A DNA stretch of 64,000 bases from Flavobacterium anhuiense (GCF_004151235.1 NZ_JUIV01000013.1:62001-126000), one strand, 5' to 3'; shown: positions 1-9,966, numbered from the stretch's first letter. A program made the numbers and translations. Notes: a model not told the origin generated them from the sequence alone.

Positions 1-61
1 ACTTCCAAACAATAGTATCGGGATCGTCGGGAAGTTTTATGTTGGGGTTGTTAAGATACAT
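1..61 (-). CDS. 5' end of an unidentified gene, cut by the window edge
   Basis: Reading leftwards, an ATG at 61 opens a frame that continues to the window edge and encodes about 20 residues beginning MYLNNPNIKLPDD. An in-frame TAA lies a few codons upstream, so this ATG is the most likely start. Too little is visible to name a product. Confidence 0.45.
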   Translation of the reverse strand, partial: MYLNNPNIKLPDDPDTIVWK

Positions 62-109
62 TTTCTGAAAGAATTAAATTTCAATCTTTAACTATCCTAA
101 AGTTATAAA

Positions 110-172
110 AATAAACACAGATTAAAGAAATTAAACTGAGTTTTAATATTTCCTTAATCTGTGTGAAATTAT
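110..172. repeat. imperfect inverted repeat with CACAGATTAA arms
   Basis: The arms read ACACAGATTAAAG and, about 35 bases later, the reverse complement CCTTAATCTGTGT. A related arrangement with the same arms recurs at about 32649-32711. It lies at the 3' end of the exporter gene and could act as a terminator for it, but the repeat in another locus suggests a dispersed element. Confidence 0.5.
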
Positions 173-188
173 TTTTTATGTGAAAAAC

Positions 189-2018
189 TTACGATTCGAA
201 AGACTGCATTGTTACAAGCTTATTGTAAGTCCCATTTTTTGAAATTAATTCATCGTGTGTTCCTTGCTCAACGATTTTTCCTTTTTGCATAACCACAATT
301 AAATCTGCTTTTTGAATTGTGGAAAGACGGTGTGCAATTACGATCGATGTTCTATTTTGCATCATGTTTTCCAATGCAACCTGAACAAATTTTTCACTTT
401 CTGTATCCAATGCAGATGTTGCTTCATCCAAAATCATAATCGGTGGATTTTTCAATACGGCGCGTGCAATAGATAAACGTTGTTTTTGACCTCCTGAAAG
501 CTTGTTTCCACTGTCTCCAATATTGGTGTAAATGCCTTTTGGAAGATCTTTAACGAACTCATAAGCATTTGCGATTTTTAAAGCTTCGATAATTTCATCA
601 TCAGTAGCGTCTAATTTTCCTAAAGAAATATTGGCTTTTATCGTATCATTAAACAAAATGCTATCTTGCGTTACCAATCCCATCAAACTTCTAAGTGAGT
701 GAAGATTCATGTCTTTAATGTTGATTCCGTCTATAGAAATAGAACCTTCATTTACGTCATAAAAACGAGTCAATAAATTCGCAATAGTACTTTTCCCGCT
801 TCCAGATTGTCCAACAAGTGCAACAGTTTGTCCTTTTTTAATTTCAAGAGAAAAGTCTTTTAAAACATTTTCATTTTCATATTTAAAGTTGATATTCTGA
901 ACGCTGATGTTGTCATCAAAAGTTGTTTTTTCGATGGCGTTTTCTTTAGAAACAATAGTATTTTCTTGGTCTAAAACTTCAAGAACACGTTCTGCTGCTG
1001 CGTTTCCTCTTTTTACTCCGTATGAAGCTTTAGAAATTGCTTTTGCAGGAGTAAGAATGTTATAGGCTAATCCCATGTAGGCAATAAACGAAGGGCCGCT
1101 TAGAGTTTTGTCAATTAAAACCATTTGTCCTCCATACCATAATAGAATAGCAATAACAGTAATTCCCATAAATTCACTTGCAGGAGAAGCTAAGTTCTGA
1201 CGGTTTCCTATTTTATTTGATAAATTAAAAAAGCGCTGAGTTGAATTTTGAAAAACAGTATTGAAATAGTTTTCAGCATTATATCCTTTTACAACTTTTA
1301 ATCCGCCAATAGTTTCCTCAATCGTAGATAAAAAAGTGCCTTGCTCTTCTTGTGCTTTTGTTGATTGCTTTTTCAATTGTTTTCCGATTAAAGAAATGAT
1401 ATAACCAGAAATCGGAATAAAGATGAATACAAATAAGGTTAACTTGGTGCTGATGATCAGCATTGTTGTGATGGTGAAAATGATAGTTAAAGGTTCTTTT
1501 ACTATAAGCTCTAATATGGCTAGAAAAGAGTTTTGCACCTCGTTTACGTCAGCTGAAATTCTTGAAATGACATCTCCTTTTCTTTTTTCAGAATAAAATG
1601 CCAAAGGAAGTTCCAGTGTTTTTTTGTACATAGCATTTCGCATGTCTTGTAAAACTCCATTTCGTAAAAAAGTGATAAAAAACATAGCTAAATAATCGGC
1701 TAAGTTTTTTAATAAGAAGATCGAAATTATAATTGTTACCATTATGGCTAAAATATAACCTGGGTCATGATTGCCTTTTGTTGTAGTAATGTAGTAGCTT
1801 AAATAGTCTTCACCATATTGCTGCAATTTTAAAATACCTTCATAAACCGGTTTTTCGTGTCTGGCTTTTGTCTGGTCAAATAAAACCTGAAGCATCGGAA
1901 TTAAAGCCACAAAAGAAAGTGTGCTGAAAAGCGCATACAAAATATTGAAAAAGATATTTAAGAACGCATACTTCTTATAAGGGTATATAAAAGGAACTAT
2001 TTTTTTGAAATTACTCAT
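189..2018 (-). CDS. MsbA-like ABC exporter, fused permease and ATPase
   Basis: 609-residue half-transporter in the usual order: six-helix transmembrane domain (about residues 15-330) then ATPase domain. Walker A GQSGSGKS is at 403-410, the LSGGQ signature at 507-511, Walker B ends in ILDE near 529-532 and the switch histidine is in IAHRLS near 563. The length and fold match the lipid/multidrug exporter group that includes MsbA; it would act as a homodimer in the inner membrane. Neighbours do not specify a substrate. MsbA itself (lipid A flippase) is plausible but not proven. It stands alone, followed upstream on the same strand by a phosphosugar mutase that has its own terminator. Confidence 0.85.
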   Translation of the reverse strand: MSNFKKIVPFIYPYKKYAFLNIFFNILYALFSTLSFVALIPMLQVLFDQTKARHEKPVYEGILKLQQYGEDYLSYYITTTKGNHDPGYILAIMVTIIISIFLLKNLADYLAMFFITFLRNGVLQDMRNAMYKKTLELPLAFYSEKRKGDVISRISADVNEVQNSFLAILELIVKEPLTIIFTITTMLIISTKLTLFVFIFIPISGYIISLIGKQLKKQSTKAQEEQGTFLSTIEETIGGLKVVKGYNAENYFNTVFQNSTQRFFNLSNKIGNRQNLASPASEFMGITVIAILLWYGGQMVLIDKTLSGPSFIAYMGLAYNILTPAKAISKASYGVKRGNAAAERVLEVLDQENTIVSKENAIEKTTFDDNISVQNINFKYENENVLKDFSLEIKKGQTVALVGQSGSGKSTIANLLTRFYDVNEGSISIDGINIKDMNLHSLRSLMGLVTQDSILFNDTIKANISLGKLDATDDEIIEALKIANAYEFVKDLPKGIYTNIGDSGNKLSGGQKQRLSIARAVLKNPPIMILDEATSALDTESEKFVQVALENMMQNRTSIVIAHRLSTIQKADLIVVMQKGKIVEQGTHDELISKNGTYNKLVTMQSFES

Positions 2019-2172
2019 TTATTTTTGGATGTTATTTTTTTCTGCTTGGTTATGCTTGCTTGAGTTTTATCACTATATTTTTTGTTATAAGAATTCATGT
2101 TGACGAATTTTTACTGCACAAAATTAATCCAATTGGACTGTTTTCAATTTCTTTTTAGTTTTTTTTATAAAA

Positions 2173-2216
2173 AAAACTCTGATTTTGCATCTTTAAGAAA
2201 TGCAAATCAGAGTTTT
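2173..2216 (-). terminator. terminator of the phosphosugar mutase gene
   Basis: A long stem (arms AAAACTCTGATTTTGCAT and ATGCAAATCAGAGTTTT, loop about 9 bases) followed in the leftward direction by a run of T residues, about 70 bases past the stop of the mutase gene. Confidence 0.75.
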
Positions 2217-2284
2217 AAATATTGGACTCCTTGTTTTTAAAGACTATTTGCAAATGGCAGTTACTTTCAAAAAAAAGGTTTTAT

Positions 2285-4012
2285 TTAATTCAACTGCATA
2301 TCTGCAATAATGTTTTGAATTTTTTGATCTAAGAAGCTTTCAGCTTCATCAAAATCAGAAACCGATTCGATTTCGGCATTCACACTAATGTAGAATTTAA
2401 TTTTAGGTTCAGTTCCGCTTGGTCTTGCGCAAATTTTAGAACCGTCTTCAGTATAATAAATCAATACATTTGATTTCGGAATATCCATTGTCGATTCTGA
2501 ACCGTCTAATAAATTTAAAGCAATAGACGATTGATAGTCTTCAACCATTACCACTCTTTGTCCGTTAATTTCTTTCAAAGGATTTTCACGTAAATCGATC
2601 ATCATTTGATTGATTTCCTGTAAGCCTTCCATTCCTTTTTTGGTTAAAGAAACTAAGAATTCTTTATAAAAACCATTTTCAACATAAAGCTGTAAAAGTT
2701 CTTTATAAACAGAGCTTCCTGCAGCTTTAGCTTGAGCGGCAACTTCGCATATTAATAAAGTGGCAGCAACTGCGTCTTTATCTCTAACTGCGTCTCCAAC
2801 CATAAATCCGAAACTTTCTTCACCGCCTCCGATAAATTCTAGTTCAGGAAAATCTTTGATCATTTTTGCGATCCATTTAAATCCTGTCAAACCAACTTTG
2901 CACTCAACGCCATAACTTGTTGCCAATTCCATCATCATTGGAGTCGAAACGATTGTTGAACCAACGAATTGTTTTCCGTTAAGTTTGCCTGCTTTTTTCC
3001 ATTGTTTCAATAAGAAAGAAGTCATTAAAACCATCGTTTGGTTTCCGTTCAATAAAATCATTTTGCCATCATTGTTACGAACAGCAACTCCTAAACGGTC
3101 GCAGTCAGGATCTGTTCCTACTACAATGTCAGAATTTGTTTTGTCAGCCAAAGCTAAAGCCATTGTTAAAGCTTCTGGCTCTTCTGGGTTTGGAGATTTT
3201 ACTGTTGGGAAGTCTCCGTCTGGTACAGCTTGTTCAGGAACAATATGAACATTTTTATATCCAGCTTGCGATAAAACATCTGGAATTGATTTTATAGAAG
3301 TTCCGTGCAATGAAGTAAATACAATATGAAGATTGTCTTTAGCTTCAGCTGGAGTATTAAAACTTGCGTTTTCGATAGATGATTTTATAAAGGCTTTGTC
3401 AAGTTCTGTGTCAATGTACTGAATCAAACTTTCGTTTGCATTAAATTTGATTTTGTCATAACCTAAACTTTCAATCACATTGACAATTTCTTTGTCTTGC
3501 GGAGGAACAATTTGTCCGCCATCTTGCCAATATACTTTATAACCGTTGTATTCTGGCGGATTGTGAGAAGCTGTTAAAACAATTCCGCATTGGCATTTTA
3601 AATATTTAAGAGCAAAAGACAATTCTGGAGTTGGTCTCAAATCGGAGAATAAATAAACTTGAATTCCGTTTGCTGAGAAAACATCAGCTACCACTTTTGC
3701 TAACGTGTTACTATTATGGCGACAATCGTAAGCAATGACTACTTTTAAAGGTTCGTTTGGAAAAACTTTATGCAGATAATCAGATAATCCCTGAGTATTT
3801 TTTCCAAGTGTATATTTGTTGATTCTGTTGTCGCCAACACCCATAACACCGCGCATTCCTCCAGTTCCGAATTCTAAGTTTTTGTAAAAACTCTCTTCAA
3901 GTTCTTTTGGTGAAGTCGTCATTAATTCTTTAACCGCGGCTTGCGTTTCTTGATCAAATGTTGGCGTCAGCCATTCGTTTACAGCATTTAATATATTTGG
4001 TGCTATATTCAT
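2285..4012 (-). CDS. phosphoglucomutase/phosphomannomutase family protein
   Basis: 575 residues, the length of the long PGM/PMM branch. The catalytic phosphoserine loop TASHNP is at 147-152 (Ser149), the metal loop DPDCDR at 301-306, a GGGEES sugar-binding loop lies near 394-399 and the RPSGTEP phosphate-binding loop near the C-terminus. It interconverts hexose-1- and hexose-6-phosphates in the cytoplasm, feeding nucleotide-sugar synthesis. Whether glucose, mannose or pentose phosphates are preferred cannot be read from the sequence. It is transcribed alone, with its own hairpin terminator. Confidence 0.9.
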   Translation of the reverse strand: MNIAPNILNAVNEWLTPTFDQETQAAVKELMTTSPKELEESFYKNLEFGTGGMRGVMGVGDNRINKYTLGKNTQGLSDYLHKVFPNEPLKVVIAYDCRHNSNTLAKVVADVFSANGIQVYLFSDLRPTPELSFALKYLKCQCGIVLTASHNPPEYNGYKVYWQDGGQIVPPQDKEIVNVIESLGYDKIKFNANESLIQYIDTELDKAFIKSSIENASFNTPAEAKDNLHIVFTSLHGTSIKSIPDVLSQAGYKNVHIVPEQAVPDGDFPTVKSPNPEEPEALTMALALADKTNSDIVVGTDPDCDRLGVAVRNNDGKMILLNGNQTMVLMTSFLLKQWKKAGKLNGKQFVGSTIVSTPMMMELATSYGVECKVGLTGFKWIAKMIKDFPELEFIGGGEESFGFMVGDAVRDKDAVAATLLICEVAAQAKAAGSSVYKELLQLYVENGFYKEFLVSLTKKGMEGLQEINQMMIDLRENPLKEINGQRVVMVEDYQSSIALNLLDGSESTMDIPKSNVLIYYTEDGSKICARPSGTEPKIKFYISVNAEIESVSDFDEAESFLDQKIQNIIADMQLN

Positions 4013-4131
4013 TTAGATTTCGTTTTATGTTTGTTTAAAAATAGTTTGTTATTGAGAGTTTAAGGTGCTTTATGGAATATTTTTATATCTTAATTAGACG
4101 TAGATTTAAAAATATACCTTAAAAAAGTTTT

Positions 4132-5088
4132 TTAAAAATTAACCTCTCGTGCTACTTTATATCTTGCTTCGTTATTTTTTGTTCTTAAAATAATTTCACC
4201 CAAGAATCCTGCTAAAAATAACTGAGTTCCCAAAATCATGGTCGTTAAAGCAATATAAAACCAAGGATTGTTGGTAACCAAGCTATATTTCATTCCAGTA
4301 TACATATGGTACAGTTTAGAAATTCCAATGTATCCAGCTGCTAAAAATCCGATAATAAACATTAAAGAACCCATAGCGCCAAATAAATGCATTGGTCTTT
4401 TTCCGAATCTCGATAAAAACCAAATGGTAATCAAATCTAGGAATCCGTTTATAAAACGCTCCATTCCAAATTTAGTTTCACCATATTTTCTAGCTTGGTG
4501 AATTACCACTTTTTCGCCAATTTTTGCAAATCCAGCATTTTTAGCCAAAACAGGGATATAGCGGTGCATTTCTCCAGAAACCTCAATGTTTTTTACCACG
4601 ACATTTTTGTAAGCTTTCAATCCGCAGTTAAAATCATTCAGTTCAACACCAGAAGTTTTTCTGGCAGCCCAGTTGAATAATTTTGACGGAAGATTTTTTG
4701 CCACAACAGAATCGTAACGTTTCTTTTTCCAACCAGAAACCAAATCGTATTTCTGATTCACAATCATTTCATACAATTCAGGAATTTCATCTGGACTATC
4801 TTGCAAGTCAGCATCCATTGTAATAATAACATCGCCTTTTGCTTTTGCAAAACCAGCATGCAAAGCCTGAGATTTACCAAAGTTTTTCATGAAACGAATT
4901 CCTTTTACATTAGGATTTTCGTTAGAAAAACCTTCAATAATCTGCCAAGAATTATCTGTACTACCATCATCTACAAAAATGATTTCATAAGAGTAATTGT
5001 TAGATTGCATCACTTTAATGATCCAAGTGTAGAGTTCTTTAAGTGATTCCTCCTCGTTTAGAAGCGGTATAAGTATAGATAAATTCAT
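4132..5088 (-). CDS. family 2 glycosyltransferase, membrane-anchored (DPM1/ArnC type)
   Basis: 318 residues. The N-terminal GT-A domain has the SILIPLLNEE start, FVDDGSTD near 38-45 and the metal-binding DAD at 92-94 followed by LQD. Two hydrophobic helices occupy roughly 230-300, as in undecaprenyl- or dolichyl-phosphate sugar transferases. It probably moves a sugar from a nucleotide donor to a lipid phosphate at the inner membrane. The DUF4199 gene upstream on the same strand is 8 bases away, so the two are probably one transcript. Confidence 0.85.
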   Translation of the reverse strand: MNLSILIPLLNEEESLKELYTWIIKVMQSNNYSYEIIFVDDGSTDNSWQIIEGFSNENPNVKGIRFMKNFGKSQALHAGFAKAKGDVIITMDADLQDSPDEIPELYEMIVNQKYDLVSGWKKKRYDSVVAKNLPSKLFNWAARKTSGVELNDFNCGLKAYKNVVVKNIEVSGEMHRYIPVLAKNAGFAKIGEKVVIHQARKYGETKFGMERFINGFLDLITIWFLSRFGKRPMHLFGAMGSLMFIIGFLAAGYIGISKLYHMYTGMKYSLVTNNPWFYIALTTMILGTQLFLAGFLGEIILRTKNNEARYKVAREVNF

Positions 5089-5096
5089 TTATAGTT

Positions 5097-5627
5097 TTAT
5101 TCTTGTGTAGATTTGCTTTTGAAAAATGCTGCGAAAATTAATCCAAAAATGGCACTAATTACGATTGCAAAAATAGATCCTTTTAATAATTCGAATGTAG
5201 AATAAGGACTGCTTTCTTTCATCTTAGCAACAGCTTCATTAATTGCTGAGGCTGGTGTGCCAAATTTCTGCATCATACCAACAGTATATTTGATCATAAT
5301 TTCGTTCAAAGTCTCCTTTGCGCCTGGATCAATTACATTAAATAATACAATGTTGAAAGTTGTTGATATTAAAATACCGATTACTGCAGCTATAAAATAA
5401 GTAGTAAAAGCATCTTTAAAAGGAAAAACACCGTTTAAATCTTTCTTAGTTTTAGAAAGCAAAATGATACTAATTGTAAGGCTTATTACGATTCCTAGTA
5501 TTCCCATCCACCAAGCGGTAAATAGGTTTAAATCAATAGCATAGATTGTAGCAGTAACCAAAGCCGATGCAATTCCGATCATTACACCATACGTAACTCC
5601 ATTCTTTTTTATAACTTCATTAATCAT
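5097..5627 (-). CDS. DUF4199 family membrane protein
   Basis: 176 residues with four predicted membrane helices (about 14-31, 37-56, 74-96, 147-169) and a loop between the third and fourth. This is the DUF4199 pattern common in Bacteroidota. Function is unknown. It is the first gene of a two-gene unit with the glycosyltransferase, a pairing that suggests but does not show a role in the same lipid-linked sugar step. Confidence 0.75.
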   Translation of the reverse strand: MINEVIKKNGVTYGVMIGIASALVTATIYAIDLNLFTAWWMGILGIVISLTISIILLSKTKKDLNGVFPFKDAFTTYFIAAVIGILISTTFNIVLFNVIDPGAKETLNEIMIKYTVGMMQKFGTPASAINEAVAKMKESSPYSTFELLKGSIFAIVISAIFGLIFAAFFKSKSTQE

Positions 5628-5730
5628 ATTTCGATATGTTTAAAATTAATCCACAAATATAGTAATTCCCACTATAATCGGATATAAAAAAAGCTTTTCG
5701 AAATAAACTAAAAAAAAGTAAGCTAACTGT

Positions 5731-5759
5731 TTGTTTATTAAAAAAGAATTGTAAATTTG
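5731..5759 (+). promoter_or_regulatory. promoter of the L31 gene
   Basis: A -33 TTG at 5731-5733, an 18-base spacer and TAAATTTG at 5752-5759, which fits the Bacteroidota consensus TAnnTTTG. Confidence 0.65.
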
Positions 5760-5875
5760 CACACTCAAAAAGAATTAAATTTTTAAACAAAAAAGAGTAT
5801 TATTTGTTTACACCTTTTTCTAACCATGAAAAAGCTTCAAAATAAAAGTGCTCCAAACAATAAATAAAAGAAAAG

Positions 5876-6130
5876 ATGAAAAAAGGAATTCACCCAGAAA
5901 ATTACAGATTAGTTGCATTTAAAGACATGTCGAATGATGAGGTTTTTATCACTAAATCTACTGCAGATACAAAAGAAACAATTGAAGTTGACGGAGTTGA
6001 GTATCCAGTTGTAAAAATGGAGATTTCTAGAACATCTCACCCTTTCTATACTGGTAAATCTAAACTTATCGATACTGCAGGACGTATTGATAAATTCAAA
6101 ACTAAATATGCTAAACACGCTAAAAAATAA
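5876..6130 (+). CDS. rpmE2: 50S ribosomal protein L31 type B
   Basis: 84 residues, with the type B features: start MKKGIHPENYR, a central insertion and HPFYTGKSK. It has none of the zinc-binding cysteines of type A L31. It is a component of the large ribosomal subunit bridging to the small subunit. A good promoter lies 117 bases upstream and a terminator 20 bases downstream, so it is monocistronic. The long leader could hold regulation, but no recognisable motif was seen. Confidence 0.97.
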   Translation: MKKGIHPENYRLVAFKDMSNDEVFITKSTADTKETIEVDGVEYPVVKMEISRTSHPFYTGKSKLIDTAGRIDKFKTKYAKHAKK

Positions 6131-6150
6131 TAGCTGTTTTAAATTATACA

Positions 6151-6180
6151 AAAGCCTTCCAATTCTGGAAGGCTTTTTTT
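6151..6180 (+). terminator. terminator of the L31 gene
   Basis: Stem of AAAGCCTTCC and GGAAGGCTTT around a short loop, followed by T residues. Confidence 0.85.
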
Positions 6181-6290
6181 ATGCGTTAAATATTACTTTT
6201 CGTTAAAATGGTTTTTAATTAAACCCGTAAAATATTTGTAACTTTGAAGCCAGGTAACCAAATCAAATTTTAACAAACACTCAATTATTT

Positions 6291-7466
6291 ATGAACTACA
6301 TTCTTTTCGACGGTCCCGTTCGGAATGCTTTATTACCCTTTACTTTTACACGGCCGGTAGCTGATATTTTGGTAGGAATTATGACTATTCGCCAGAAATG
6401 GGAAAAATATCTTGGTTCGACAATCACGACTATAACAGAGGAATATTTATCGGAGAAATTCCCAATGGTTGAAATGGAGGAAAATGTAATGATCAACGCA
6501 GCGTATTTGCCAAATGATACTCTTGCAGAGATGGTTTCTAATTTGACAGAAAACCAGGCAATCTTTAAAGGGGAGGACGTAATTGCGTTTTTTGCGAACG
6601 AAAATCAGGAAGAAGTCGATTTTGATTCTTACGAAATTATTCAGTACAATGAAGATTGTATCACGATCGAGCATACTTGGGATATTTTTTCTAAAAACGA
6701 TGCTGCGATTCGTCAGGATTTTAAATATCTGACTGAAGACCGAACCTCTCAGCCAATTCCTAAGAGTGTTAATGTAATTTCGCCAGAGAATATTTTTATC
6801 GAAGAAGGAGCAAAGCTAGAGTTTGTAACTTTAAATGCATCGACTGGTCCTATATATATAGGTAAGAATACCGAAATTATGGAAGGAACCGTAATTCGCG
6901 GGCCATTCGCTTTATGCGAAAATGCAATGGTGAAGATGTCGGCTAAAGTTTATGGAGCAACAACTGTTGGGCCTGGAAGCCGAATAGGAGGCGAGGTTAA
7001 AAACTCGGTTCTTTTTGCTAATTCAAATAAAGGGCATGAGGGATTTTTAGGAGATTCTGTTTTAGGCGAATGGTGCAATATCGGAGCAGATTCTAATAAC
7101 TCGAACCTAAAAAACAATTACGAAGAAGTGAAGTTATGGAGCTACGAAACAGAAGGTTTTGCTAAAACAGGACTTCAGTTTTGCGGTTTAATGATGGGAG
7201 ATCACAGTAAATGCGGAATCAACACGATGTTTAATACAGGAACTGTGGTTGGTGTAAGCGCGAATATTTTTGGAAGCGGATTTCCTCGCAACTTTGTTCC
7301 TAGTTTTTCTTGGGGCGGCGCGGCTGGATTTACAACTTATGTAACTAAAAAAGCTTTTGAAACAGCAAGATTGGTAATGAGCCGAAGAAATATAGAATTC
7401 GATGCAACTGAAGCTGCAATTATGGAGCATATTTTCGAAGAAACTAAAAAATGGAGAAAAGATTAA
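6291..7466 (+). CDS. GlmU-family sugar nucleotidyltransferase with left-handed beta-helix
   Basis: 391 residues. The N-terminal part starts NYILFDGPVRNALLPFTFTR, typical of the Bacteroidota GlmU-like group. The C-terminal half from about 175 has hexapeptide repeats (IYIGKNTEIMEG, IRGPFALCENAMV, VGPGSRIGG, then WCNIGADSNNSN). The protein probably supplies UDP-GlcNAc-type precursors for cell-wall synthesis, with an acetyltransferase-like C-terminal domain. It lacks the classic GlmU N-terminal LAAGxGTRM loop, so the nucleotidyltransferase activity is by family only. It stands alone between two hairpins. Confidence 0.8.
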   Translation: MNYILFDGPVRNALLPFTFTRPVADILVGIMTIRQKWEKYLGSTITTITEEYLSEKFPMVEMEENVMINAAYLPNDTLAEMVSNLTENQAIFKGEDVIAFFANENQEEVDFDSYEIIQYNEDCITIEHTWDIFSKNDAAIRQDFKYLTEDRTSQPIPKSVNVISPENIFIEEGAKLEFVTLNASTGPIYIGKNTEIMEGTVIRGPFALCENAMVKMSAKVYGATTVGPGSRIGGEVKNSVLFANSNKGHEGFLGDSVLGEWCNIGADSNNSNLKNNYEEVKLWSYETEGFAKTGLQFCGLMMGDHSKCGINTMFNTGTVVGVSANIFGSGFPRNFVPSFSWGGAAGFTTYVTKKAFETARLVMSRRNIEFDATEAAIMEHIFEETKKWRKD

Positions 7467-7497
7467 TTTTAATAAGATAATTAGATATTTTTTTGCA

Positions 7498-7530
7498 AAC
7501 CCGACAAGTTTTAAAACCTGTCGGGTTTTG
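7498..7530. terminator. bidirectional hairpin between convergent genes
   Basis: AACCCGACAAGTTTT followed by AAAACCTGTCGGGTT, then TTTG. It sits between the converging GlmU-like and PepSY-like genes. It belongs to a family of palindromes with an AGTTTT/AAAACT core seen elsewhere in the window. Confidence 0.65.
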
Positions 7531-7589
7531 TTATTTTAAGGTTTTAGAGAATTTTCGAATTTTCTAATTGACACATTTTCTAATTCAAC

Positions 7590-8033
7590 TTATTTGTCAA
7601 TCTTAATAAAATCCCCTTTCATATTGAATTTTAATTCTAAACCATTGGTTAATTTTGTTTCGTAACCAGAAGATTCAATTTCTATTTTGGTAACGTCTTC
7701 TTTAGGAAAATTTTCTTTTATATAAGAAGCAATTTTTTTTGGAACAATAGATTTTGGGACTTTGCCAGTTTTGGCGTCCACTTCTTTCCAATTTCCTTTT
7801 TTGTCAAATTCAATTTCAATTTTATTGTCAAACTGAACTTTGTATTCTGTAGAAAGAATTTCTTTGTCTTGTAAAATATAGCTCGGTTTTTTAGATCCAA
7901 AATGTGTTTTTAAGAAGGTTTGTGCATTTCCAGGTAAAGCTTCTTTTTTAATTACAGTTTTTTGAGCATTTGCAGAAAAACCAATCATCAGTCCTGCAAT
8001 TACGTAAACAGCCAGTTTTAGTTTCGTTTTCAT
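7590..8033 (-). CDS. PepSY-like periplasmic protein
   Basis: 147 residues with a signal peptide ending ANA before Gln24. Two similar halves each contain a strand-rich segment (EYKVQFDNKIEIEFDKKG and YETKLTNGLELKFNMKG) preceded by a helix, the tandem layout of the PepSY-like family PF11396. Such proteins are secreted and their role is poorly known. It is single-gene, convergent with the GlmU-like gene. Confidence 0.75.
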   Translation of the reverse strand: MKTKLKLAVYVIAGLMIGFSANAQKTVIKKEALPGNAQTFLKTHFGSKKPSYILQDKEILSTEYKVQFDNKIEIEFDKKGNWKEVDAKTGKVPKSIVPKKIASYIKENFPKEDVTKIEIESSGYETKLTNGLELKFNMKGDFIKIDK

Positions 8034-8217
8034 ATTTTGCTGATTTTTAAATTCTTATACAAGGTAAGATTTAAATTTTAAAAATAGAAACAAATCGATT
8101 TGGTTTGATTCTTTGTAATTTAGACTTTGTTTAATTCTTATAATTTTTTGCATTATCAAATTATCTCGTTGTCAAATTTTCTAATCATCACATTTTCAAA
8201 ATTATCTAATTATCAAA

Positions 8218-8248
8218 TTGGGACATTATCTAATTAAATCTATCTTTG
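8218..8248 (+). promoter_or_regulatory. promoter of the ABC-F gene
   Basis: TTG at 8218-8220, 20-base spacer, TATCTTTG at 8241-8248: a close match to the Bacteroidota consensus. The remaining leader is about 60 bases and contains CGATTAGCCGATTAAACAAA, similar to a hairpin found after tgt near 62800. Confidence 0.65.
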
Positions 8249-8312
8249 CAGCACGAAAAAAATGGGTGGTCAAATAAACGATTAGCCGATTAAACAAAAT
8301 TCACAAAGACAA

Positions 8313-9947
8313 ATGATTACAGTTAATGATATTTCGGTTCAGTTTGGCGGAACTACACTTTTTAGCGATGTTTCTTTTGCTATTAATGAAAATGATAAAA
8401 TTGCCCTTATGGGTAAAAATGGTGCAGGAAAATCTACACTTTTAAAAATAATTGCTGGTGTAAACAAACCATCTACAGGAAATATTTCGGCTCCAAAAGA
8501 AGCTGTAATTGCCTATTTGCCTCAGCATTTGCTTACTGAAGATGGTGCGACAGTAATGGAAGAAGCATCTAAAGCATTCAGTGAAATTTTTAAAATGAAA
8601 TCTGAAATCGATGATATCAATGAGCAGCTGACAGTTCGTACTGATTATGAAAGTGACGAATACATGAAATTGATCGAAAGAGTTTCTGACTTAAGCGAGA
8701 AATTTTATGCTATCGAAGAAGTGAATTATGAAGCCGAAGTTGAAAAAGTATTATCAGGTCTTGGATTCGAACGCGAAGATTTTACGCGTCAGACTTCTGA
8801 GTTTTCTGGAGGATGGAGAATGCGTATCGAATTGGCTAAAATTCTTTTAAGAAAACCAGATTTGATTTTGCTAGATGAGCCTACCAACCACATGGATATT
8901 GAGAGTATTCAATGGTTAGAAGACTTCTTGTTGACTCAAGCAAAAGCCGTTGTGGTAATTTCGCACGATAGAGCGTTTGTAGATAACATTACAAACAGAA
9001 CTATCGAAGTTACAATGGGAAGAATTTACGATTATAAAGCAAAATATTCTCATTACTTAGAATTAAGAAAAGATCGTAGAATTCACCAGCAGAAAGCATA
9101 CGATGAGCAGCAAAAAATGATTGCTGAAAATCGTGCTTTTATTGAGCGTTTTAAAGGAACATTTTCTAAAACAGATGCAGTACAGTCTCGTGTGAAAATG
9201 CTTGAAAAATTAGAAATTGTTCAGGTTGACGAAGTAGATACTTCGGCATTGCGATTAAAATTCCCTCCAGCACCACGTTCAGGACAATATCCAGTTATTG
9301 TAAAGGAAATGTCTAAATCGTATGGAGATCACGTTGTTTTCAAAGATGCCAATATTGTTATCGAACGAGGTCAAAAAGTGGCTTTTGTTGGAAAAAATGG
9401 TGAAGGTAAATCGACAATGATTAAAGCGATCATGAAGGAAATCGGCGTTGATTCTGGAAGCGTTGAAATCGGACATAATGCGCAAATTGGATATTTTGCG
9501 CAAAATCAAGCTTCTTTGTTGGATGAAAATGCAACTATTTTTGAAACCATAGATAATATTGCTGTTGGAGATATTAGAACACAGATTAAAAATATTTTAG
9601 GAGCTTTCATGTTTCAAGGTGATGATATCACTAAAAAAGTTAAAGTGCTTTCTGGAGGAGAAAAAACGCGTTTGGCAATGATTAAATTATTGTTGGAGCC
9701 AGTAAACTTATTAATTCTGGATGAACCTTCGAATCACCTTGATATGAAAACCAAAGATATTATTAAAGATGCTTTGCGTGATTTTGACGGAACTTTGATC
9801 CTAGTTTCTCACGATCGTGATTTCCTTGACGGATTGGCAACTAAGGTTTTTGAATTTGGAAATAAACGAGTAAAAGAGCATTTTGAAGATGTGGCAGGTT
9901 TCTTAGCGCATAAGAAAATGGACTCTATGAGAGAAATTGAGAAATAA
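8313..9947 (+). CDS. ABC-F family ATPase (ribosome-associated)
   Basis: 544 residues with two ATPase domains in one chain and no membrane segment. First Walker A GKNGAGKST at 34-42 with signature FSGGW near 163 and LLDEPTNHMD; second Walker A GKNGEGKST at 360-368 with LSGGE and LILDEPSNHLD. The linker between them is charged and helical, as in ABC-F proteins that enter the ribosomal E site (EttA/YbiT type). It probably tunes translation; antibiotic protection is possible but not indicated by context. Confidence 0.9.
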   Translation: MITVNDISVQFGGTTLFSDVSFAINENDKIALMGKNGAGKSTLLKIIAGVNKPSTGNISAPKEAVIAYLPQHLLTEDGATVMEEASKAFSEIFKMKSEIDDINEQLTVRTDYESDEYMKLIERVSDLSEKFYAIEEVNYEAEVEKVLSGLGFEREDFTRQTSEFSGGWRMRIELAKILLRKPDLILLDEPTNHMDIESIQWLEDFLLTQAKAVVVISHDRAFVDNITNRTIEVTMGRIYDYKAKYSHYLELRKDRRIHQQKAYDEQQKMIAENRAFIERFKGTFSKTDAVQSRVKMLEKLEIVQVDEVDTSALRLKFPPAPRSGQYPVIVKEMSKSYGDHVVFKDANIVIERGQKVAFVGKNGEGKSTMIKAIMKEIGVDSGSVEIGHNAQIGYFAQNQASLLDENATIFETIDNIAVGDIRTQIKNILGAFMFQGDDITKKVKVLSGGEKTRLAMIKLLLEPVNLLILDEPSNHLDMKTKDIIKDALRDFDGTLILVSHDRDFLDGLATKVFEFGNKRVKEHFEDVAGFLAHKKMDSMREIEK

Positions 9948-9966
9948 TATTTTTCATTATAATTTG